Shown: positions 48,801-59,415 of the stretch, piece after piece
Numbering within the stretch: the first letter of the stretch is position 1
How the letters are laid out: every line of letters starts with the position of its first letter
From: Reticulitermes lucifugus
Lineage: Eukaryota; Arthropoda; Insecta; Blattodea; Rhinotermitidae
Reading direction: 5' to 3'
Length of the DNA: 64,000 bases
Assembly (NCBI GenBank): GCA_026260175.1
Contig: JAKCWW010000029.1
Span: 45,478 to 109,477 of the forward strand
The notes under the pieces: generated by a model
Databases searched by the model: none
Told to the model about the DNA's origin: nothing
What the model saw: the letters and a program-made list of their open reading frames with translations, nothing else
Made by a program: the position numbers and the translations under genes

Positions 48801-49798
48801 CATGAAGGCTTGTGGCTTTATTTCGTGACTAAATGTGGTTTGTCATCAAATTATTAGCTTTCAGCGGAAGCCCTCAGCCTTTGCTCGTTTCTGTCATTTT
48901 CCTAATCCTTTTATCTTTTTTTATTCTCAATTTGTCTTCTCCTTTACTACTCTCATTTTTCTTGGTATTCCGCGCATGTTGTGTCTTCTATTATTCATTT
49001 TTCTTTTTCATTTTCCACCTCATTCTTCATGTTATTCACTTCGTTTTAAGTTTTTCTTCTTTCGCTCCTATGTTTATTACTCTTCTACCATCTGCATGTC
49101 CATATACTCGTAGTCTAGAGTTTCACATGCCTGAGTGTTATGAGGTAACGAAAAATAAATCAGTTCCAGATCTGCTTAACTATGTGTTCAAGGTCTGAAA
49201 GGGATAGAATGAACACAGAAAGAACTGCCCACGTGTCCACTGGCTCTTGCACTGCCAATTACTCAACTACATTACCATTTAAGATGGTTTGTCCTCAAGT
49301 GAGTTTGGCTCTGCCTTCCCATAGACGGTTGTACTACGGTTAGAAGCAAGAAACCTTTTCAAAAACAGTTCTAATTTTACGGCCTCTTGCTGAGGATGCC
49401 ATATCGTCTTCTTAACTTGAGAATTTTTAATATAGCCGCATACGTACTGTCTTATGTGTTTAGTTCTCATCCTTCAGAAAGTTCTATTTAGCCAGTTAGT
49501 CTTAACTCATATAATTGTAAATATAATTAACGAAGTGATAAAAGAAGGTGATTGTCATTTTAAGCAATTTTGATAATATGAGAACTTGCAAGAAGAGATT
49601 GGAAATACTGTCCTCTAAAGTATTCAAAACATGTAAAAAACTTTGGTATATGAGGGTATCCTGTCTAATTATTAGCGGGCAAATTATTTACTACCAACAA
49701 TGTTAATTTCGGAAAAATGATAGAGTAATATATCGTTTTTCTTGAAAAAATCCCATTTGCGTGAATAGGATTTATTTTGAACTGCATAATCTAATCAA
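45839..49798. other. Intergenic DNA, nothing certain
   Basis: About 4 kb with no recognised gene. A T/C-rich block at 48890-49110 gives hydrophobic-looking frames (for example 48833-49198, 121 codons) purely from composition. CTGAAGACGCTCC...CCGATGTTTTGAAA near 46968-47010 loosely resembles the hammerhead-like motifs listed above. Confidence 0.45.
48697..48742. repeat. Perfect 23-bp tandem duplication
   Basis: Two identical 23-bp units carrying ATATCAACGTACAAGTCC are adjacent, at 48697-48719 and 48720-48742. The identity suggests a recent duplication or an assembly stutter. Confidence 0.9.
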
Positions 49799-50030
49799 GG
49801 AGCCGAGATAGCGTAGTGGGTATAGTGGCTAGGCTACTGGTTGGACGAATAGGGGGTCGAATTCGTGCAAGGCAAGACATTTTTCTCTTTTCCGAAAACT
49901 CCAATCCGACACTAGAACCCAACCAGCATCGTATTCAGTGTGTAATGTAGGGCCTTTTCGTCACGTGTAAAGCTGCCAAGGCGAGAATTTGTCCACTCAC
50001 CACCATGTAGTGTCAAATTTAAATGTAATT
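49799..50030 (+). mobile_element. tRNA-type SINE (family C)
   Basis: The head AAGGAGCCGAGATAGCGTAG, TGGGTATAGTGG has an A-box-like TAGCGTAGTGGG. The B-box-like GGGTCGAATTCG lies about 55 bases further. The body (AACTCCAATCCGACACTAG, GTGTAATGTAGGGCC) is unlike families A and B. The 3' end is not defined. Confidence 0.65.
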
Positions 50031-51194
50031 ACAGCTAAAAGTTCTAATCCCCCTATATGCCTTTCTGGTGTATATAAGGAAAAACTTTGTGTTTTTCACT
50101 TTACTATAAAAGTAGAACCTGTGAGAATTATGTGTTTCGTGTAATTTAATTTTTAACAAGCAAAACACGAGATTTTTTCCTGACACGAGTAACATGCCTA
50201 CGCTGTTTACATATCTTAGCCAAATAATTTAAAATTTGCAAGTTCATGCATACATCTGCGTGAACATAGTAGATCTAAGTAAGAAATATCAAGATCGATT
50301 TAAATTATAAACCTAAATTTTGTGGATATTGAGGGGTTCATTACAGTGACAATATCGAGTGTCTTTTTCTGTGATGTGATGGCATGACATTTGGTAAATA
50401 GCCACAAACGCTTCTGAGGAACTTATTACTTCATGGTAGTATACTAGGTCTACTCTGTCATACTTTACCAAACTACAAGACGTTACAGACTCGATAAAAT
50501 TAATATTTATATTTACGTCATTGAGAAAATTAAATTTTACATAATTTACGTACAGATCTTTTAGTTCGTTGCTGAAATTTATTCTTTGCTTAAGCCTTCT
50601 CTTAAGCTTACAAACTTGATCCCAACTTCATTAAAAATTTATCGTATTGAGATAAGAAATATAATGACTATAGGCCTACTCCTCCTATCAAGAAAATCGT
50701 GAAGTGTTTTGCTTCTTAAATGCTTTAATTTCGTTTTGTGATTTATAACACAATATCGTCAGAAAAACATCACTTACAGAAATAAAAACATTTATTCAGA
50801 AAACATGTTTCCATTTTCTCAGACAAATTAAAAAATGCAATTTAGGCTAGTGCTGAGAAATTGCAGATTACATTTCTTGAGATATAGTGCCGTGGTGATT
50901 AGTAATTTGTTACAGACATTTCTCAGAAGATAATAGAAGAATAATGACTCGCTAGAAAAATCTGTTGCATTATAGGTGAAGACAGCAAGCTCTTCCGAAA
51001 CGCCGGGAACAAACTTCAAACCAACAAGTCGCCATATATCATAAGACTGTAAATTTCATAAACAACACTTTACAAATCTCAAATCACGTAATGATAAAGA
51101 GTTACACTTTATGAACAATATTTAACATCTTTTGTTTTTGAGGAATTAGGTATTGTGTGAGAGGAGGCTTTTTTTAAAGGATTTCCGACGTTCC
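50031..51194. other. Intergenic DNA, nothing recognised
   Basis: AT-rich, only short frames. Confidence 0.45.
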
Positions 51195-51290
51195 TTAGGA
51201 CGAAAGTCAGAAAGCCTTCGCCCAGCGACGTAGCGTCATATCCCAGAAGACTTGCATCCCCCTAAACGCCGCCGTGAGAAACTGAAAAAT
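51195..51290 (-). repeat. Dispersed repeat C
   Basis: The minus strand reads CAGTTTCTCACGGCGGCG, CAAGTCTTCTGGGATATGAC, GCTACGTCGCTGGGCGAAGG, CTTTCTGACTTTCG, the fullest version of the repeat also seen at 44090 and 53028. Confidence 0.5.
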
Positions 51291-52390
51291 CGCATCATTT
51301 GTTTCTTCTACAAGGTCAAATACTTTTTGAAAGCTCTGCTGAAGGCCGAATGCGGTAGCCTTAGTGGAACTGAGACTGTTCTCATCAATAACCTTTCAAT
51401 ATAGCGGCCGTTTACTGCATTTGTTATTCAAGATTCTGTATACCGTGTGCATTCTGAACAATACACGGTGTCAGTGAATATTGCCGAATCATGTTCTTTC
51501 GCTTTTACTTGTTTGCGGTTTTCGAAAAGAAGCGCCAGTCCTCAAGGGAGGAACATGGAAACCCCTTTCTATATCTCCATTTTCCAAGACCTAAGTTGTG
51601 TTCATTCCTTTTCGTTATGAAAGATGTAACAGGCTACAGGCGAGTCCTATGGGGGTGATTAAACCGAACCAAGCTTGTTTTGAAAATGTCCCTGCACGGA
51701 CTGATTCTCCTTCTGTAGTATGACTGAGTTTTTGCTTTCAGTTTCCCGCCCATCCATCTTGAATCTCAAGACTAAACCCTGACACGCTCTTTCTATCTGA
51801 TACTTTTTTAGTCCAAATATTTAACTTTACACAAAAATTGTTGATATTCATGAGACAGCCCCAGCAGGAAAGGAAAATATGTTTAGAAATTTTTTTGATG
51901 ATCGACCGTTACAAGAGAACTGGGATAGTGGCTCAAGATCGATAACTCCTTTCCAAATAGGAAGTCTCATGTATACTGCTGTCATTAGGATCTAGGAAAT
52001 TGTTTGCTAAAGGAGTCTGGACAAGAATTGCCAACATTCAATTGTTCATTTGGAGCCTCAATGTGCAATGGAGCAAGCCTACATGTCAGTTTGCATGTGC
52101 GTGGTGCAGATAGACAAGCAGTTTTACATTTGCAATTTATGTAAATCCTCTTAACATAATGCGAATCATTTAACAGTGTGGAACAAGAAACACAGTACGT
52201 TCCGAGGACAAAGCGGGAATGTGAACCACTCAATATTCGTATGTTACTCTTTCTTAAATTTACATTTACTCCTACTTATACCTACGACTTCTTGTAATAA
52301 AATGAACTCTATAATACATATACTGAAATCTAAACGCTTCTGTCTTTGAAACTGTTACAAATGTTTTACTTTTCCGGAAGATTAACATCT
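51291..52390. other. Intergenic DNA, nothing recognised
   Basis: No credible frame. The 82-codon minus-strand frame at 51985-52233 has several Cys residues but no pattern that I can name. Confidence 0.4.
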
Positions 52391-52740
52391 TATTCATTCA
52401 TTTATCATTCATTCATATATAACGTGATCTGTCTTACGATAGGTCCATAGCCTTTTCCAATGCGAGTTCTTCACAGAGAGCGATCTATTGCTTCCTCTTT
52501 CAACATACACCATCCTCTGGTTTCCTTAAGATCATTCAGTAGCTACTTACGTTTTCTTCCTCTTCTTCCCTTCACTTCAGTCTTTCCTTCTATCTTTACT
52601 TCAATATTAGTAACGTGTTTAAAAGGCAGTTTCTATACAAGATGTGACCCATCCAGTTAGCCTTCATTCTTTTAATGTATGTAGGATATTCCTGTCCTCC
52701 TTTGCTCTATGTAATACTTCTTCATTTCTCACACGCAATA
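52391..52740 (-). pseudogene. LINE (family 2) ORF C-terminus with TGAA tail
   Basis: The minus-strand frame reads RVRNEEVLHRAKEDRNILHT then LKE*RLTGWVTSCIETAF. After frame changes it continues with RGRKRK-like residues and a LLDDLKETRGYW-like segment, then the equivalent of RFGKGYGPIVRQI. This is the end of a non-LTR retrotransposon ORF known in arthropods (NEEVLRRVKEERNILHTIK...RRGRRRKQLLDDLKE). It closes with an ATGAATGAATG-type tail at 52391-52416. Stops and frameshifts show it is dead. Same family as 17203-17372. Confidence 0.82.
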
Positions 52741-52777
52741 TCTCCTTACATTAAAAATTCTACTAGTGTTTCAAAAA

Positions 52778-52796
52778 ATAATAATAATAATAATCT
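52778..52796. repeat. (AAT)n microsatellite
   Basis: Six AAT units. Confidence 0.8.
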
Positions 52797-53027
52797 GCAA
52801 AATTATTTGAACGCTCTATGCACTATATTTGAAATATGAAATATGAACCCTCTTCTTAAGTGGCTTTTTCTGCTTTCCTAAAATGAAAAGAAAAATTTTT
52901 GCTCGTATTCAATTCACGTATCAAATGCAGATTCGAATTCTGCATAGATTAATCTCGAATGTGTTTCTGTGGGCTGTTCATCCATATCAGTGTACCATCA
53001 TTAATTAATTACTACTAGGTCTCCCTT

Positions 53028-53165
53028 CTTCTGGAATATGACGCCGTGTCCCTGGGTAATCGGTTCCTGACCTTTAGAGGCACCACATTACTCTCGTTTT
53101 CTGGGGTCGAAAAGTATTGTATATTTCGACCCTTGATGATGATACCTCTGCGAAAACCTAATAAC
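53028..53165 (+). repeat. Dispersed repeat C
   Basis: CTTCTGGAATATGACGCCGTG, TCCCTGGGTAATCGG, TTCCTGACCTTTAGAGGCACC, and later TATATTTCGACCCTTGATGA and CTCTGCGAAAACC. The internal GGGTCGAAA...TTTCGACCC is an inverted pair, so this family too may fold back. Confidence 0.45.
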
Positions 53166-54057
53166 TCCAGTTAGTTTTAAATAGGATTATTAACACGGCT
53201 TCATTATTGAGTACTTTTGAATTAATCGGAAATTAATAAAACGGAGCTTTCATGACTGTAGGCATGTAGTTTGCCCTGAGGTGAGTGTTAACGTTTGCTA
53301 CACAATCGTAGAGCCATATATACAGTTTACACTTCAGAATCAAAACAGTCATTTACATGCTGAGCGTGTGGAAGTCACCTGTTAATTTTCTAATTCATCA
53401 TGAGTAAGGCAAGTGAATATTTATTGTTGTCTGTATGTAAGAGGGTCAGTGGGTGAAGGTCGCTGATCTCCTATACCCCTTTGTAAAAGTAATAAATGAA
53501 CAAGCGGACGACGTTTCACTCTACTGCTGGCAGGCTTTTAACCACGTCATTTAGAAGCTATTTAAAGGAGATTTTGTGCAATGAGTTAACGACTTCAGAA
53601 GGTAGTCGAAGAGAACTAACTGTTGAATGGGAACAGAGGAACAGGAGACAAACAGACGTTACGAAGAAGATATGGGACTATACAAATGGAAAGTGAAAGG
53701 AGCCTCTTTTTTTTAAGTGTTTCTTTCTTAAGGTGACTAGTAAAGTTATTGCGCAATAGCATCTAATTTGCTGGATGCGTGTTTCCTCTGGATATTTATG
53801 TCACATCAGTTAAGACAGTTTTGACTTATTCAAAACACGTGAGCTCTATTTCTTTGATCGTGCTCTGAAGCCGTCAGATTGCGACTTATGCGGTGTAAAA
53901 ACTGTATAAGTCATACGTGTGTTCAGCTATTGCTGGGGTTTAGCTTGTTTACTACACGAAGAGAAAAATCTTGGGCAAAGTAATAAGACTGTCTCCATAA
54001 CTGAGAATAAACTACATTTAAGAAAGCATATGAAAGAAAGTACACACACATTGATAC
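53166..54057. other. Intergenic DNA, nothing recognised
   Basis: A 66-codon plus-strand frame at 53496-53696 has no identifiable domain. Confidence 0.4.
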
Positions 54058-54084
54058 AGATAAATAGATAAGTAGGTAGGTAGG

Positions 54085-54117
<33 letters not shown>

Positions 54118-54147
54118 GGATGAATGGATAGATGGACGGATGGAAGG
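54058..54147. repeat. (GATA)n / (GGTA) / (GGAT) compound microsatellite
   Basis: Three GTAG(G), then about nine GATA units, then degenerate GGAT/GGAC. The Ser/Tyr/Leu-rich minus-strand frame at 53923-54372 is driven by this array. Confidence 0.92.
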
Positions 54148-54599
54148 ATAGTTGGATGAATGGTATACGTATTGTAACAATTTAAAGCCCAGTGTTGGCA
54201 AAATATATCGCTGTTTTACCATTAAGAAACTCTGCGTTTGTCGCGCAGTTTGTGTGTTTCTTACATTCTTATAACAAATAATGACTCTCTGCCTATACAG
54301 TATTAGCCAATTAGTCCTTGAAATGGACAGAGACTCTGTTTTCTGCTGGAGAGGGTCTGAGTTTTTGTACATAATTTATGTGAATGTCAGTCATCAAAGC
54401 CTTAATTTTGGAGTAAAAATGCGATACATGTATCGTTACAAACATTAGGTGACCGTCAATAAATTGCATTGTATTGTACTACTGCTGTTCGCGTCTCTGT
54501 CAAGCTAAAGTATGTACTTCAAATAAGCCCGTATTAAAATATCAAACGTTTTAATTTCATCTGTTACGCCTTATGGGCTTGGAAATTCTCTTTTCCTAA
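54148..54599. other. Intergenic DNA, nothing recognised
   Basis: No gene or repeat identified. Confidence 0.4.
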
Positions 54600-54960
54600 G
54601 AAGAAATGTATGTTAATTTCTGAACCAGGGTGCTGAGGAAAATAATTGAGCTCTAGGCAGAAGAAAAATAAAAGATAAAATTTTTGTAAATTAATGAAAA
54701 ATTTTGTTTGTCTTTCTCATCAACCGTTATTTGAATGATAGTAACATATCAAGGAAAAAGTTATCGGAGAGAAAATTAGCTCCAATGAAAGAGATTACAA
54801 GACTTGTCGGAAAAAACGAATAAAAAAGGCCGCTTTGTAGACTTACTAATAGGCCTAAATGGGAGAATAATATTAAAATATTTGGAAAGACTTAGTGTAT
54901 GTGAAATAGGACTGGTTTATTTTGGTTCAAAACAAAGACTAATGGCTGATGTTTTTGAAC
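54600..54960 (+). mobile_element. LINE (family 1) fragment, heavily decayed
   Basis: AACCAGGGTGCTGAGGAAAA corresponds to FENRVLRKIFG shifted in frame. AAAAGGCCGCTTTGTAGAC and CTAAATGGGAGAATAATATT correspond to KRPLGRPRRRWEDNIKM. GGACTGGTTTATTTTGGTTC corresponds to DWINLVQ. The order and spacing agree with family 1. Confidence 0.6.
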
Positions 54961-55287
54961 ATGTGCGATGTATGTAAATATATATGATGTTGCTTAATAG
55001 AAATTTTAAATCTGTTTCAGTACAATCATTGGTAATTTTCCTAATTGCATGAATATTTGAACCTTACACTTTTATGGTTCATAGAGGTCTAGCTTAGTGG
55101 AGTCGCCCCGTAGGACGTAAGCACAAAGAAGGAAAGTAAAAATTCAGAGTGATAAAAGGACAGAGAAATAGACCCCAACAAAAACAGTGCTTATCGGAAG
55201 ACATTTCTCGAGGCTGACACTTAGGGCTACGAAGACACTGAAGTCATTACTTCCTCACTCACTATTTTTCCTCTTCTTCTCCCATTA

Positions 55288-55346
55288 CTAGTACTACTAC
55301 TACTACTGCTACTACTACTACTACTACTACTTCTTCTACTACAAGA
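55288..55346. repeat. (ACT)n microsatellite
   Basis: About 18 ACT/GCT/TCT triplets. Confidence 0.9.
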
Positions 55347-56112
55347 AGGGTTACAAATGGAAATTCATCGCTTAGGCTATGGGTATAAACAACCATAATA
55401 TTTCGAAAAATTAAGATTTGTTTTTAAGAACACCAGCAATACAGTAAGAAACATTGACATAATTATGCCTATTCTTTCACTAATGAAATCTGATGTCAGT
55501 AAAACTCAACCAGAAAGTTTGTTTCACCGGTAAAAGGTATTATTTTTCGCCACATATATATGTATATGTATATGTGTATTGCATTGAACATGCTACTGTG
55601 ATGTGTGATTTATCACAATGGACATTTCTATACAGAACTTGTGAATAATTAAAACACGATTTCAGTACTTTTTTTGACAATGACAATACCTCATTGCATC
55701 AATAGTTGTCACTTTTTTTTCTTAATCATTTGGTACATTGTTTGTTAGAAGCTGAACGCTTTTGAATCTATTGACATTATTAGAAAAAATAAGTGGCCAA
55801 TTTAGGTATTTTTATTCGAAGAAAATAGGGTTTTACTCCAAAGCTGAGAGCAGTTTTGGGGTTGGGATTTTTTAGTAGGTGTAGTGGCTAGTTGTGGTTT
55901 GATTCTTTCCCAGGAATTAAGCAGCCTGGACGTAAAGATGGCCACTGAGGACCATCTAGCCTCGAGATTAGAAATGCATGGAGCTAAATATTTACTCCCC
56001 AAATGCCTTCACGGCGTGCAAAGTGACATGTTTATTTTAAGACTGTGTTTGCCCACACATAACGTTGTTACTTTTTCCCAAACCAGGTAGTATGCATTGC
56101 AATATACATGTT

Positions 56113-56147
56113 TATGTGTGTGTGTGTGTGTGTGTATGCGTGCGCGC
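56113..56147. repeat. (GT)n microsatellite
   Basis: About ten GT units, then ATGCGTGCGCGC. The minus-strand His/Thr-run frame is an artefact. Confidence 0.9.
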
Positions 56148-56339
56148 TTGTGTAGGCGTGTTCGTACTCTAATATACATGTATATATAGTGCATTTTAAG
56201 TAGATTATTTCGTAGTTTTCTTATAAAAATATGACTTTTTTCCCTCATTGCTAGGAAAACAGGCCCAGCAAGCAGCACTGGCTGAAAACATTTAGCCCTA
56301 TGCGCGCACACCCAAATAATAAACGGCACAATGTCTTGT

Positions 56340-56545
56340 ACGCCCGTGCAATAGCTCACGTGTTTAGTAACTGGGTTTCACTGCTGAAGCCACGGTTCAA
56401 TCCCAGGGCACTCCATGTAATTTGACTGGGCAGAGGTGACCTACAGTACGATTTTCTCGAAGTGGTTTGGGTTTTCCTTGCCAGCTACTCATTCCGCCAG
56501 TACCCCTTACTCTTCTCTTATCAGGCAAAAGCAAAAGAGGCGCAA
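56340..56545 (+). mobile_element. tRNA-type SINE (family D)
   Basis: The head has an A-box-like CAATAGCTCACGTGTTTAG and a B box, ACGGTTCAATCCC, about 45 bases later. The body carries TTTTCTCGAAGTGG, TTTGGGTTTTCCTTGCC and TCATTCCGCCAGTACC. The 3' end is not defined. Confidence 0.7.
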
Positions 56546-57884
56546 TAATTATGAGCACAAAATCTCCACACTCCTAGAAATTGAGAAAGCTTTCTGCTGG
56601 TCTTTCTCCTTCATCACAGCTTGTTTCGAACCACCATCCTTCAGAAGTAGATTCTATTTTTTCTCCAACTAGATACGGTATAAACAAATTCATAACCTGT
56701 TGGAACCCTAGGAAGAGTAAGTCTCACACTAGAACTTGGCCCTGGACATGAGAGTAGCGGTATTGGGTATTAGGTTTTCAGGCTGTCGATATATTCTAAC
56801 AGTAAAATCAAATTTATAAATAATAATGAATTAATTATATCATCATTGCAACAAGAAAAGATATAATTAAAATTGTTTTTTTTACATATTCATTGGATAG
56901 GATTCATTTTTGAGAAGCTAACATTTTTCCACCTACTCATGAATTTTACATCTTTCATGGAGCTCGTACATCCGTTACTATAGTACACTAGCCTGTCACT
57001 GCACTTTTCCAAGCCAGATAAATTCTGTGCACATTATAACATGCTGCATCCTTAAATCGTTACGAGCCAACATGTTATGCATTGAAGTACAACCTTGAAG
57101 TGATTTAGTTATTTTATTAATATGCTTATTATCAATAGCAGAGATAATAAACCTGGAAGAGTGCAGTTGATAAAATCACATGAGTGTAGTTTGGCAGGAA
57201 TATCAGAAAAAGTGAGGGGGGTGGGGGGTGAATCATGCCTTATATTTAAACGCAAAGTGCCTAACACTTAAAAAAATATATCTTGTTATATCACATGTAT
57301 TAAATTGCGTCTGACTTTTACAGGAAAACGTTTTGTTGCTTCACTGCAATGACGCTATACCCGGACACTATAGATTCAATATTCTGTTTTTCTTCGTCCG
57401 TGTATGCCTAATTCTCAGCTGTGAAAATTAACCTTCAATTTATTTTACTTTCCCTTTCGTTTATATGCCACATTGAATCTGCATTTCAATGCAGATGTCT
57501 CTAAGACTGATGAGATTTGTAACTCAAAACGAAGGGTTTACTATTCTGTATAAGATAGGCACAGCTTTTTTTTCTACGCTTTTTAGCTCAACCCTTGCTT
57601 GGTTGATGGATGCTTGGGTGGCTGTAAAGCTGACAGCAGGTGAGGCATACATGACGTCGAAATATCATAGGATATTTCGTATGATAAAAATATTGTTAGT
57701 CCAACCGTAAATAATAACAAAATATGGATCCTCAGCAACACTTTAAAAGTCTGATAATAGCAGGTTGAATATTGTGTAGGATAAAAGTTTAGCAGTAAGT
57801 ATTTCTTTTTAATAACGTATTTAATGCAGCGATGTAAAATTTCTAGATTTTGAACTCCAAAGGTAGAGGTAAAGTTCTCCCTAG
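56546..57884. other. Intergenic DNA, nothing recognised
   Basis: It includes a G-rich patch (near 57216-57230). The frames are short and unremarkable. Confidence 0.45.
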
Positions 57885-58152
57885 AACAGGCCATGAAGGC
57901 CCAGAGGGGGAGTAGAGGTATAGCTCTACTCTTTCTTTAACCCTGGCACTAGAATATGGTGGGTGGTCAACTTCACGCCCCGGCCGCTTTACCCCCGGGA
58001 AAGAGACCCGGTACTCATTTTATAGGAGGCTGGGTGGGACACAGGGCCGGTCTGGACGGCTGCGGGAAATCTCACCTCCACCGGGATTCGATCCCCAGAC
58101 CGTCCAGCCCGTAGTGAGTTGTTATACCGACTGAGCTATCCCCGCCCACTTG
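57885..58152 (-). mobile_element. SINE (family B) with tRNA head, variant 1
   Basis: The minus-strand head reads GGCGGGGATAGCTCAGTCGG, TATAACAACTCACTACGGGC, and then GGGGATCGAATCCC. The A box TAGCTCAGTCGG and B box GATCGAATCCC are both near consensus. The body contains CAGACCGGCCCTGTG, CAGCCTCC and CCCGGGGGTAAAGCGGCCGG. The frame reading DSSVGITTHYGLDGLGIESRW is a known kind of SINE translation artefact. Confidence 0.88.
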
Positions 58153-58552
58153 GAGCTCCAAAGCCAAGACCAATAATTTCACCAGCATTGCAAGGAATCG
58201 TTGAAAATAAAACAGTATATATGGGGTTAATTCGGCGTCTGGGAAACATCCTGTGGTGTGCTGCATTGGCATGGAAAGCAAACAGCTGAGTGTAGACAGA
58301 CAGCCCCAACGACTGTCACTCTTTTCATCGGTGCGGTGATGAGCCGTAACCAATGGCAACTCTATGGGGAGACCGGGGCACCGCCATGTAAGCTGTTCGT
58401 AGTACTGAGAGTTATAAATTAGCATCCCATCCGTACATGTGCCTCAGTCTATGGTTAGTGTACCCGCCGACTGCTTTCTTACTCAGTTGATCTCAAGGGA
58501 TATGCCACTAACAACGTTGTAGAATGTTTTGAGAAAAATGAATTGTATTGTG
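58153..58552. other. Intergenic DNA beside a SINE, unknown
   Basis: Comparatively GC-rich, without a recognisable domain. It could be another repeat (minus strand: TGCCCCGGTCTCCCC, GGTTACGGCTCATC). The 117-codon minus-strand frame at 58072-58425 runs out of the SINE and is not credible. Confidence 0.4.
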
Positions 58553-58690
58553 AGTTTTGAGGTTCTCACAAAGTTGTTGCTGAAGGTTCAGGTCTTCTGG
58601 GATGTTATGCTTGTTGAATACTAAGTAGTTAGTGAAGTTTCGAAGGATCGTGTTGCCTTCACCTCTAGACTGTCGACAGTGCCTGACTTC
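58553..58690 (+). mobile_element. Fold-back family, partial copy
   Basis: TTTTGAGGTTCTCACAAAG, GTCTTCTGGGATGTTATGC and AGTTAGTGAAGTTTCG follow the arm order of 17001-17196 (read on its minus strand) and 28914-29142. Confidence 0.45.
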
Positions 58691-58784
58691 TTAGAAGACT
58701 TGATTATTCTCGAATTTTATTATTCATTGAAATGTATTTTTGTATATTACGATGAATATGTTATACCCTAGGTAAGGTAAAGCA

Positions 58785-59080
58785 ATCCCATTACAGGCCT
58801 GGACAGGCCCTTAGGGTTCCAGGAGGTTGAGGCTCCCAGATTTCTAGACAATCGGCACATGAATGTGGTAAGGTTGTCAGACCTACGCACCGGCCGCCTT
58901 TACCCCCCAGGAAATACTCTTGGCACTCATTTATGTTAGAGGCTGAATAGACCCCAGAGCCATAGTGCGACCGAAAGGATCAAGTCAATGAAAAATTCCA
59001 ATGACACCGTCGGAAATCGAACCCGCTACCTTCCGACTTGTAGTGCAGTGCCTCAACCAACTGCGCCACCGCGTGTTTTC
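58785..59080 (-). mobile_element. SINE (family B) with tRNA head, variant 2
   Basis: The minus-strand head reads CGCGGTGGCGCAGTTGGTTG, AGGCACTGCACTACAAGTC and then GCGGGTTCGATTTCC. The A box TGGCGCAGTTGG and B box GGTTCGATTTC are near consensus. The body shares CCTGGGGGGTAAAGGCGGCC and a CAGCCTCTAACATAAATGAG segment with variant 1, although the heads differ. Confidence 0.88.
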
Positions 59081-59114
59081 TGTGAGTCGTGGCTATGAAA
59101 ACCAAATAGCATAA

Positions 59115-59415
59115 TCCTTTGTTTTTTAAAACACTTTTTATATGGGTATGAGAAAGGTTTATCGCTTTAAGGAAACAAAGATAAGAAAGGCCATAAATTA
59201 ATACTTTGGCCTAAGAGAGACAATGTAAGAGAAAAATGGAGAGAATTTTGTAATGAGGATATTATAAATTTGCATGCATCAAATACAATTAAAGTAATTA
59301 CTTCATGGACATTGAAACGGACATGTTGAGAGACATAAAACACTTATTTGGAAAACCTGTAAAAAATAACACTTTAGAAAATTAGGATAATGTTAAAAGA
59401 AATATTAAATAAATG
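59115..59415 (+). mobile_element. LINE (family 1) fragment, heavily decayed
   Basis: The forward translation, with stops, contains KRDNVREKWREFCNEDIINL then HASNTIKVITSWTLK. This tracks the KRDEVTGEWRKLHNEELHDL...NIIRNIKSRRLRW region of family 1. Confidence 0.55.

Larger units (their letters stand above)
54961..56339. other. Intergenic DNA with two microsatellites
   Basis: No gene recognised. A trinucleotide array at 55288-55346 and a GT array at 56113-56147 are listed separately. Confidence 0.45.

Noticed and set aside
48833-49198. Apparent membrane protein of 121 residues
   Set aside because: The hydrophobicity stems from a T/C-rich tract, a second frame is equally open, and there is no homology that I can recognise.
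58072-58425. 117-codon frame with GGDSSVGITTHYGLDGLGIE
   Set aside because: The C-terminal part is the family B SINE head read through; the rest has no recognisable domain.
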